64,000 nt of DNA from Gammaproteobacteria bacterium UBA2810 (lineage in GTDB: Bacteria; Pseudomonadota; Gammaproteobacteria; Enterobacterales; Succinivibrionaceae), in contig DEHC01000061.1 of the NCBI GenBank assembly GCA_002351705.1, positions 6,936 through 70,935 of the forward strand. The letters are read 5' to 3'. Numbering within the stretch: the first letter of the stretch is position 1; the number at the start of each line of letters is the position of its first letter. A program made the position numbers and the translations under genes. Positions 16,540 through 23,992 of this stretch are shown here, one piece after another. Below the pieces are notes generated by a model. That model worked only from the letters and a program-made list of their open reading frames with translations. It was not told where the DNA came from and searched no databases.

Positions 16540-18749
16540 ATCTCTATATAGCGGAAAAGCCCTCGCAGGGGCGCGATCTCGCAAGGAACCTCGGCTGCAC
16601 GAAGCATGCGGACGGCGCGCTTACCGACGGCAGGGACAATATGGTCACCTGGTGCATGGGGCATCTCCTCGAGCTTGCCATGCCGGATGACTACAGCCCG
16701 GACCTGAAGCGCTGGACCAGCGAAGCACTCCCGTTCATTCCGGAGAATTACAAGTACCTCGTCAAGAAGGAAACCGCCGCACAGTTCAGAACCGTGACCG
16801 GCCTCATCAGAAAGGCCGGCACCGTATTCATCGCGACCGACTTCGACCGCGAGGGAGAGGCCATCGCGAGGAACCTTCTCAGGAGGGCCGGGTTCCGGGG
16901 AAACATAAAAAGGGTCTGCCTCCGCGCCCTGGACGACAAATCAATACAGAAGGCCCTCCGGACCATAGTTGACGGCTCCGAGACCGTGAACCTCTGGCAT
17001 GCCGCCCTTGCAAGAAGCAGGGCCGACTGGCTTGTCGGCATCAACCTCACGCGTCTCTATACCGTGCTGGCGGGGAGGTTCGGAGTAAAAAGCGTGCTCA
17101 ACATCGGGCGGGTCACGACGCCGACCGTTGAGCTGGTCGTAAAGCGCGACGAGGAGATTGAGAACTTCGTCCCGGTGCCCTATTTCACACTGAGGGAGAC
17201 GGCTGACGCCGGGAGCGGCAGCTTCGGCACCCTCTGGAAAGTGCCGGAGGAGATCGCAGATGAGAGCGGGCGCTGCCTGAAGCGCGAATACGCGGAAAAG
17301 GCCGCCGCGGAGACTGACGGAAGGAACGGCACCGTCACGGAATACTCCGCAGAGGACAAAAAGACACCGCCGCCGCTCCCCTTTGACCTCAACTCGCTGC
17401 AGCAGTACGCAGCAAGGACCTTCGGCTTCTCCTCGAAGAAAACCCTCGACATCGCGGAGAGCCTCTACGACCGGCACCATCTTACAAGCTACCCGAGGAC
17501 CGACTCCAGGTACATCCCGGTGAGCCAGTTCGCCGACGCCCCGGAAATCCTCCGGAGCCTCTCCGCCATGTCCGACGATCTCCGCGCCATGGCGGAAAAA
17601 GCCGATCCGGCGCTTAAGTCACGTGCCTGGAACACCTCGAAGGTGACGGCCCACCACGCGATAATCCCGACCGGCGAGAAAAAGGACCTCGCCGCCCTCT
17701 CCTCAGACGAGCGGAAGATTTTCCACGCCGTGGCGAGGGCCTACATCGCGCAGTTTTATGAGCCCGCAGTCTACCGGCAGTCAAAGGCTGTCATAGACTG
17801 CATGGGACACATTTTCACGGCGTCATCGAAGACTCTCAGGAAAGACGGCTGGACAGCGCTCTACCCGAAGAGAAAAGGCCCCGGGAAATCCCCGGAGGAC
17901 AAGTCAGAGGAGACGGAAGCCGCAAAGGAGTCCGAGGACACCGTCGCGGATCTTCCTCCGCTTGAAAAAGGCGGGCAGGTCCTGATGCATGATCCCGTGA
18001 TCTCGGACAGGATGACCGAGCCGCCGGCGCATTTCACCGAGGCAACGCTTCTCTATGCCATGGAGCATATCGCGAAGTACGTAAGCGAGGAGAGCTTCAG
18101 AAAAATCCTCAACGAGACCTCGGGCCTCGGCACTCCCGCGACCAGGGCCGAGATCATCGACGGAGCGGTCAGGAAGGATTTTCTGGTACGGGAAGGCAAG
18201 TCGCTGCTTTCGACGCCTAAGGCGCGCGATCTCATGCACCTCCTCCCCCTTCAGATCAAGTCGCCCGGCTTCACCGCAATCTGGGAGACCGAGCTCGAGA
18301 AAATCGCCGGAGGCGGAGCATCGGATGAAGCGTTCCTCGAGAGGGTCGGCGCCTGGATCAGGCATGTCTGCGAGGTGGAAAAGAGCGGAGTGCTGAATCC
18401 CGGGAGCAGGATTTACAAGGCGCTATCCTCATTCTCTAAGGAAACCGGCGGGACAGCATCACCCGGGACAAAAAGAAGAAAATCATCAGGCACGGGAAGA
18501 ACGAGGCGCCGGAAGACCGCGGCGGAAGATGGAACCGGAACAGATGCTGGTGAAGTCAGACGTTCTCCCGCAAGGAGGCGGAGGACTTCAGCCGCCCCGG
18601 GGAGGAAAACCGTAAAGGCCGAGGAGGGAGCGCCTCTCTGCCCGAAGTGCGGGAAGCCCATGGTTAGACGCAAGTCAGCAAAGGGCGAGTTCTGGGGCTG
18701 CCAGGATTATCCCTCCTGCCGCGGAACCAGGAATATCGGCTCTTCCTGA
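16536..18749 (+). CDS. topB: DNA topoisomerase III
   Basis: A type IA topoisomerase that decatenates DNA and resolves recombination intermediates. The 737 residues start MNLYIAEKPSQGRDLARNLG (TOPRIM). [16 protein letters not shown] supplies the acidic triad, and the catalytic tyrosine is in SYPRTDSRYIP near residue 320. TSGLGTPATRAEII is typical of the family. It is longer than E. coli TopB (653) because of a basic Ser/Arg/Lys-rich linker (about 625-695) ending in one zinc ribbon (CPKCGKPM...CQDYPSC). It starts inside the methyltransferase stop (ATGA), so the two are coupled. Only 7 bases separate its stop from the convergent truA. Confidence 0.95.
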   Translation: MNLYIAEKPSQGRDLARNLGCTKHADGALTDGRDNMVTWCMGHLLELAMPDDYSPDLKRWTSEALPFIPENYKYLVKKETAAQFRTVTGLIRKAGTVFIATDFDREGEAIARNLLRRAGFRGNIKRVCLRALDDKSIQKALRTIVDGSETVNLWHAALARSRADWLVGINLTRLYTVLAGRFGVKSVLNIGRVTTPTVELVVKRDEEIENFVPVPYFTLRETADAGSGSFGTLWKVPEEIADESGRCLKREYAEKAAAETDGRNGTVTEYSAEDKKTPPPLPFDLNSLQQYAARTFGFSSKKTLDIAESLYDRHHLTSYPRTDSRYIPVSQFADAPEILRSLSAMSDDLRAMAEKADPALKSRAWNTSKVTAHHAIIPTGEKKDLAALSSDERKIFHAVARAYIAQFYEPAVYRQSKAVIDCMGHIFTASSKTLRKDGWTALYPKRKGPGKSPEDKSEETEAAKESEDTVADLPPLEKGGQVLMHDPVISDRMTEPPAHFTEATLLYAMEHIAKYVSEESFRKILNETSGLGTPATRAEIIDGAVRKDFLVREGKSLLSTPKARDLMHLLPLQIKSPGFTAIWETELEKIAGGGASDEAFLERVGAWIRHVCEVEKSGVLNPGSRIYKALSSFSKETGGTASPGTKRRKSSGTGRTRRRKTAAEDGTGTDAGEVRRSPARRRRTSAAPGRKTVKAEEGAPLCPKCGKPMVRRKSAKGEFWGCQDYPSCRGTRNIGSS

Positions 18750-18756
18750 GGGGATC

Positions 18757-19551
18757 CTATTTGTCCTTGAGGCTCAGGAACAGCGGGCCGTCACCGACCC
18801 CCGGGAGGCCGAAGCGCTCCGGGTACTCGACCCCAGCAAGGAAAAGGCCGTTCGGCGGAGCGTTCATCCCCGCAAGCGTCCGGTCCTTCGAGAGGAGGAG
18901 CTCGCGCATCCACTCCGGTTTCTTCCTTCCCATGCCCACGAGGAAAAGGGATCCTACGATGTTCCTCACCATATGGTGAAGGAAGGCGTTCGCCTTTATC
19001 TCAACAACCACGAAATCCCCGGTGCGCCTCACGGTGAGTCGGTCAACCCGCCTCCAGGGCGTGCGGGACTGGCACTCAGAGGATCTGAACGAGGTGAAGT
19101 CGTTCTCGCCGAGAAGGTACTGCCCTCCCTCCTCCATCAGATGCTCGTCGAGACGGAAGTGGAAATGGGTGATCCCCTCTGGAAAGAGGGCCGAGCGGAG
19201 CGGCCTGTTGAGGATTACATAGCGGTAGGTGCGCGAGAGCGCCGAGAACCTCGCGTGGAAGTCATCCGGGACAAACCTGCACCAGTCGACCGAGATGTCG
19301 GGCGGGAGGAAGACATTCACTCCCATGGTCCAGGCGGTTTCCTTTCGCTTTTTCGAGGCGTCGAAGTGAATGACCTGACCGAAGGCGCTCACGCCTGCAT
19401 CGGTCCTCCCGGCGCAGGCTATCTCGATCTTCTCGTCCGCAATCCTTGAGAGGACCTTCTCGAGCTCCTCCTGCACGGACGGGGCGTCGCTCTGCCGCTG
19501 GAAGCCGCTGTAGCGGGCCCCCGAGTAGCTGATGCCGAGGGCTACTCTCAT
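18757..19551 (-). CDS. truA: tRNA pseudouridine(38-40) synthase
   Basis: Forms pseudouridine at positions 38-40 of the tRNA anticodon stem. The 264 residues start MRVALGISYSGARYSGFQRQ; the catalytic Asp51 is in CAGRTDAGVSAFGQV. RTYRYVILNRP and FLHHMVRNIVGSLFLVG are family signatures. It follows fimV by 48 bases on the same strand, the classic pdxB-usg-(fimV)-truA order. Confidence 0.97.
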   Translation of the reverse strand: MRVALGISYSGARYSGFQRQSDAPSVQEELEKVLSRIADEKIEIACAGRTDAGVSAFGQVIHFDASKKRKETAWTMGVNVFLPPDISVDWCRFVPDDFHARFSALSRTYRYVILNRPLRSALFPEGITHFHFRLDEHLMEEGGQYLLGENDFTSFRSSECQSRTPWRRVDRLTVRRTGDFVVVEIKANAFLHHMVRNIVGSLFLVGMGRKKPEWMRELLLSKDRTLAGMNAPPNGLFLAGVEYPERFGLPGVGDGPLFLSLKDK

Positions 19552-19599
19552 AAAGTCCCCCGGCGGAGGCCGCGGGTGCTCTCATGGAATGCCATCAGC

Positions 19600-21597
19600 T
19601 CAGTCCTTGCCGTCAAGGAGGCTTCCGAGGCCGGCCTCATCAATCATCTGCCTGATCCTGTCTGCGGCGCCGCCCTGTGCCGAGGACAGGAGATCAGACA
19701 CTACCTTCTTCGCATCCTCATCCTTATTAACCTTGAGGTAGGCATCGGCAAGCTTCAGCTGCTGCCCGACGTAAGCCTCGTCGACCTCAGCCTCTGCGCT
19801 CTCTGCCGGGGCGCCTGATGATCCGGCATCGCCGTTTTCCCTGAGGAAATCAGACTCGTCAAGCGGCTCGAACGCTGCTCCGGAATCCGCCGCCTCACCC
19901 GCCTCAGGTGCAGGTGCTGCAGCAGCCTCAACCGGCTTTACCGGAGCGTCGGCGGAGCCGACCGTATCGCCCACGACAGGAGCAGGCTGCTCCTCGCCGC
20001 TCATGACAGTGCCGTCAACCCCCTTCTTTCCCTTGTCGGCAGCCGGCGCGCCGTCGCCCGATGCGCCCGAGTCGGGAACCATGCCCTGCGTCATCAGGTG
20101 ATCGAAGTTGTCATCGCTGTCAACCAGCATGTCATCCTCGGCCTCGGCCTGATGGACGATCCTCGCGGTACGGCGCGACTTGTAGATGAAGAATCCGAGC
20201 ACGCAGCAGAGGAGCGCGAGAAGGATGCTGAACACCGCGGTGAACGCGGTGGAGAAGCCGCCGCTTTCGCCTGAGGACTGCTGCCCGCCGGCATCGCCGA
20301 TCCCGCTGTCAATCTTCTCGGAAAGCGAGCTGAGGGTCTGCTTGAGCTCCTTGCGGAGTGACTGGTTCTCGGCTCTCAGGGCGTCAATGGACTCCCTGAG
20401 CTCCTTAATCTCTGAGGACGAGGCGCCGGCCTGGGCTGACGCGCTGCCGGCCGATGCCTGCGACGAGCCGTCGCTGTTCGTCACAACTGCATCCTGGTTC
20501 GGGCGGAGCACAATCTTGGAGCCTGCAACTGCTCCGGGAACAGCCTCGGAATTCCCAGCCTGGGCAGAGGAGTGCTGCGCAGGGGCTGCTGCCTGGGCTC
20601 CGGAAGACTCGGAGGTGCCGTCACTGCTGCTGCCGTTTCCGACTGCCGTGATGGTATTGCCGTCATAAATGACCTTTGTGCCGTCGACCTCCTTGACCAT
20701 CTTGCCGTCGGAAGTCAGCTCGACGCCGCCGTCAGCCGACGCCGAGCCGCTTCCCGAGACCGGCGCGGGAGCGGCTGCCGAGTCTGAGACGATTTTCGGG
20801 CTGCCGTCGGCAAGCGAGCTCACCCCCTCATCAAGTGCGTCCTCGGTGAGCTTTCCGTCCTTCACGATCACGGCAGCCTTGCCGTTCTGGGTCCTGAGCG
20901 TAAGCTCAGCGTCAGAGACCTCATCCTTCTTCGCCTGGGCCTTTGCCGCCTCTGCCGCCGCAGCCTTCTCGGCCTCGGCCTTCTTCAGGGCCTCCTCCTT
21001 TGCGGCAAGATCGCTCTTCGCGGATCCGATCTGGGATACGACGCTCTCCCACTCCTTCTGGGTGATGCCCTCGCTGCGCAGCATCCGGGCCGCATTGTCC
21101 TTATCCTCGGCAAGGACCTGCTCCTTGGTGGGAAGGACCAGCGTGCGGCACTCCTTTGCCTCTGAAATGGTGTATCTGCCGTTCGGGAAGCACCTGATGT
21201 TCTTTCTGAACACAGCGGCAAGCTGCTGGTTGATATTGGCGCCGCTCGACTTGTCGAGGGTCCTCGAGGCAAAGTTCCAGAAGAGCTCGCCGTTCTTCAC
21301 CTCGGCAGTGCCGGCGGACGCGTCAGGATCCACCCCCTTCGGATAGGTGAAGCTGGAGAATGCGCCCTCCGAGCCCGGAACCGGCGCGTAGCCGTTCACG
21401 ATTTCCTTCTTCGCGTCAACCTTCTTCTGGACCTTGTTGACTTTCGGCTGGATCGGGCGGTCCCTGCCGGTGACTGAGGGCACGCTGACCCCGTCAGGCC
21501 CCTTGATCTCTACTGAATAGTAATCCTCCGAGGCGGACGCCTGAAACGAGACGCATATTGCAGCAAGACCGAGCGAAAGCAGAATTTTACGGGGCAT
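19600..21597 (-). CDS. fimV: FimV-family inner-membrane peptidoglycan-associated hub protein
   Basis: A 665-residue protein: signal peptide (MPRKILLSLGLAAICVSFQA), a FimV N-terminal region with a LysM-like stretch (about 110-170), a coiled coil (about 190-235), a low-complexity Ser/Ala/Gly periplasmic section, and a second coiled coil (about 410-450). One membrane helix follows near residue 465-490 (FSILLALLCCVLGFFIY), then an acidic cytoplasmic tail ending in the FimV C-terminal domain (QQLKLADAYLKVNKDEDAKK). In Pseudomonas and Vibrio such proteins organise type IV pili, type II secretion or the cell pole. The usg-fimV-truA position supports the assignment. The start at 21597 gives a proper signal peptide. 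Confidence 0.88.
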   Translation of the reverse strand: MPRKILLSLGLAAICVSFQASASEDYYSVEIKGPDGVSVPSVTGRDRPIQPKVNKVQKKVDAKKEIVNGYAPVPGSEGAFSSFTYPKGVDPDASAGTAEVKNGELFWNFASRTLDKSSGANINQQLAAVFRKNIRCFPNGRYTISEAKECRTLVLPTKEQVLAEDKDNAARMLRSEGITQKEWESVVSQIGSAKSDLAAKEEALKKAEAEKAAAAEAAKAQAKKDEVSDAELTLRTQNGKAAVIVKDGKLTEDALDEGVSSLADGSPKIVSDSAAAPAPVSGSGSASADGGVELTSDGKMVKEVDGTKVIYDGNTITAVGNGSSSDGTSESSGAQAAAPAQHSSAQAGNSEAVPGAVAGSKIVLRPNQDAVVTNSDGSSQASAGSASAQAGASSSEIKELRESIDALRAENQSLRKELKQTLSSLSEKIDSGIGDAGGQQSSGESGGFSTAFTAVFSILLALLCCVLGFFIYKSRRTARIVHQAEAEDDMLVDSDDNFDHLMTQGMVPDSGASGDGAPAADKGKKGVDGTVMSGEEQPAPVVGDTVGSADAPVKPVEAAAAPAPEAGEAADSGAAFEPLDESDFLRENGDAGSSGAPAESAEAEVDEAYVGQQLKLADAYLKVNKDEDAKKVVSDLLSSAQGGAADRIRQMIDEAGLGSLLDGKD

Positions 21598-21699
21598 AGC
21601 AATAACCTGACATGATGTAGAACAGCGCAAAAGTCAACAAAAAAGGATGGCACTGAGCCATCCTTGTGATTTTAGCATAACGGGGCGCCGGGAGACGCA

Positions 21700-22698
21700 T
21701 CAGGAAAGGAGCTTTGTGAGCGCCTCCCCAATCTGCAGGCAGTTGAGCGCCTCGCCCTTCATGGTATTGTCCATCACGATGAACATCGTGTAGGAGTCGC
21801 CGTTCGAGACAACCCTGGACACGAAAGGCATCTCGCGCGACACACCGTGCGATGCCGGGGTTACGAGCTCCTCCGGCTCATACTTCAGGACCTCAGAGCC
21901 TGAGAGGACCTTCTCGATCTCAGCTACTGAGGTTTCCTTCTCCGGAGTGTAGGTGAGCACGACCGAATGCCCGTAGAAGACCGGTACGCGGAGGCTGTAG
22001 ATGCTGAACCTGTCCTCGAGATCCGGCAGAAGCGCCTCGGTCTCTCGGATTACGAGCCTCTCATGCTCTGTCCTGCCGCCGTCCGCCCTGTCCCCGATCT
22101 CGGAAATCACGTTGAAGGCCACCTGCCCGCGGAAATGGCGCGACTCCGACGGCACTCCGTTGAGGAGCGACGCAGACTGCCTCACGAGCTCATTGAGCCC
22201 GACCTGGCCGTCAGACGAGACCGCCTCGAGGGAAACAGCCTCCGCCCTCTTTGCCCCGAACTCCCTCATCAGCTCGGAGAGCACCAGCGACACCTCGATT
22301 GCGACACTGTTGGGGCTCGCGTACAGCTTGTCCTCGAGGTCAAGCTCGCTGCCGTTGATCTCAGGGACGACGAGAGGATAGTCATTGTCGTCATCATAGA
22401 GCCCGGAGTTGTCGATTACGAGCGCTCCCTGCTTCATGGCCTTCGGCGCGAACTGCCTGACGACGGTCTGGTCGGTCATGAAAAACGCGAACCTCACCTG
22501 TGAGAAGTCGAAGTCGGCGATCTCCTCGACCATGCGGGTCTTCCCGCGGAACCTCACCGCGTCGTACTCGTCCTCGGTCGCGGAGACCACCGGGAAAAGG
22601 TTCTCGACGGGAAAGGCGCTCTTCCCGAGAAGATCCAGGAAAATCCGGCCTGCCGAGGTGTCTGTGCCGATTACCGCAACGTTGTATTTCTCTGCCAA
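21700..22698 (-). CDS. usg: Usg, aspartate-semialdehyde dehydrogenase-like protein lacking the catalytic Cys
   Basis: A 332-residue relative of Asd. It has AVIGTDTSAGRIFLDLL (dinucleotide-binding region), AFFMTDQTVVRQFAPKA and VIDNSGLYDDD. The active-site position reads ASPNSVAIEV, where true Asd has N-C-(T/S), so the nucleophilic Cys is replaced by Ser and dehydrogenase activity is unlikely. This matches E. coli Usg, whose function is unknown. Start chosen as TTG at 22698: AGGAG lies eight bases upstream and the codon begins one base after the pdxB stop. Neighbours are pdxB and fimV. Confidence 0.86.
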   Translation of the reverse strand: MAEKYNVAVIGTDTSAGRIFLDLLGKSAFPVENLFPVVSATEDEYDAVRFRGKTRMVEEIADFDFSQVRFAFFMTDQTVVRQFAPKAMKQGALVIDNSGLYDDDNDYPLVVPEINGSELDLEDKLYASPNSVAIEVSLVLSELMREFGAKRAEAVSLEAVSSDGQVGLNELVRQSASLLNGVPSESRHFRGQVAFNVISEIGDRADGGRTEHERLVIRETEALLPDLEDRFSIYSLRVPVFYGHSVVLTYTPEKETSVAEIEKVLSGSEVLKYEPEELVTPASHGVSREMPFVSRVVSNGDSYTMFIVMDNTMKGEALNCLQIGEALTKLLS

Positions 22699-22699
22699 T

Positions 22700-23815
22700 T
22701 TATTTCTCCTCTCCGCAGGCGAATCCCAGCGCCTTAGCTGTCTCACTGAACGGGCTGACGCGAAGCGAGCTCCACTCGCGCCTCTCAAGATAGGTCTTCC
22801 TCATATGGTCAAATGATGCGCCGCCCGTGTACTCGCGCATGAACCTGTCGCTGTCGCGGCGGACATCATAGACAAGGAGCATCAGGCGGAGCCAGTCATT
22901 CTCATCAGGCTCGCGCCCGAGGGTGATGTTCGAGAAGGCTGGCTCCGGGAGCGGCGCCTTCGGCGCTTCGCCCTGAATCCCGAAGAACTTCATGAACGCG
23001 CGGCCGATCATCTCGGTGCCGCGGGCCTTCCCGTCAAGCGAGTAGCCGGCGATATGCGGAGTGGTGAGATCGCAGAAGCCGGCAAGCTCGCGGCTCACGG
23101 CAGGCTCGTTCTCCCAGGTGTCGAGCACCAGGTGAAGGGGCGAGCCGCTGCACTGCTTCTCTATAAGCTCCTCCGCCGGAATTACCGCTCCCCTGCTCGC
23201 GTTGATGAGGATCTTGCCCTTCGCAAGGCCCATGAGCCTCGCGCCCTCAAGCATATGGTAGGTCCGGAGCTCGCCCTCGCGGATAAGCGGTACGTGGAAG
23301 GTAACGGCATCCATCGAGAGGGCCTCGTCAAAGGAGACGTACTTCCTCCCGTCATTGCGTGACGAGAGCGGCGGATCGCAGATTACGGGCTCCATGCCGA
23401 TGGCCTTCGCCTTGTCATAGACCGCGGAGCCGGTGTTGCCGCCTCCCACGATGCCGAGCGTCATGCCGCGAAGGGGCCTCCGGAGCCTCATGGAGAGGAC
23501 CGCAAGCACCGACATTATGTACTCACCGACGCTTATCCTGTTGCATCCGGGCGCCGAGGAGAAGCCTATCCCGCGCCTTGCGAGCTCCGGGATGTCCACG
23601 TGATCGGTCCCGATGGTGCAGGTCCCGACGAACTTAAGGTTCGGTGCCAGGTCAAGCAGATCGCTGTTTACCCTGGTAATCGATCTGATGATCAGGGCGT
23701 CAGCCTTCCTGAGCTCGCTCTCCGGCATGTGCCGCCCGTCCGCCTTCACGAGATCGCCGAACTTTCCGAAGATTTCAGCGGAATAGGGAATGTTCTCATC
23801 TGCAAGAATGCGCAT
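22700..23815 (-). CDS. pdxB: erythronate-4-phosphate dehydrogenase
   Basis: Second enzyme of the DXP-dependent pyridoxal phosphate pathway. The 371 residues begin MRILADENIPYSAEIFGKFG and include IRSITRVN, GTCTIGTDHVD, the NAD-binding GIVGGGNTGSAVYDKA, and the catalytic TPHIAGYSLDGKARG (His of the family). Length is close to E. coli PdxB (378). It heads the pdxB-usg-fimV-truA run. Confidence 0.95.
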   Translation of the reverse strand: MRILADENIPYSAEIFGKFGDLVKADGRHMPESELRKADALIIRSITRVNSDLLDLAPNLKFVGTCTIGTDHVDIPELARRGIGFSSAPGCNRISVGEYIMSVLAVLSMRLRRPLRGMTLGIVGGGNTGSAVYDKAKAIGMEPVICDPPLSSRNDGRKYVSFDEALSMDAVTFHVPLIREGELRTYHMLEGARLMGLAKGKILINASRGAVIPAEELIEKQCSGSPLHLVLDTWENEPAVSRELAGFCDLTTPHIAGYSLDGKARGTEMIGRAFMKFFGIQGEAPKAPLPEPAFSNITLGREPDENDWLRLMLLVYDVRRDSDRFMREYTGGASFDHMRKTYLERREWSSLRVSPFSETAKALGFACGEEK

Positions 23816-23933
23816 TTTGCCTCCTCACCATACTGCCTTCCATGTCCGGAAGACAGGGTCATAAATTATATCAGGAGGAACAGTTTTCAGGGCGGAAAAA
23901 TGACAGGGCTGAGGGAAGACGGTGACTCACGGA

Positions 23934-23964
23934 TAAAAAAAAGGGAGACCCGAGGATCTCCCTT
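23934..23964 (-). terminator. intrinsic terminator after glgP
   Basis: On the minus strand AAGGGAGA pairs with TCTCCCTT around an 8-base loop, followed by a run of eight T. It begins 29 bases past the glgP stop. Confidence 0.85.
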
Positions 23965-23992
23965 CTGCTGCATCTCTGATGAACTCAGAGCA

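Noticed and set aside
20190..20300. Gly-Gly then membrane helix then Arg-Arg in FimV looks like a GlyGly-CTERM rhombosortase target
   Set aside because: The helix is internal, with about 190 residues after it; GlyGly-CTERM signals lie at the extreme C-terminus.
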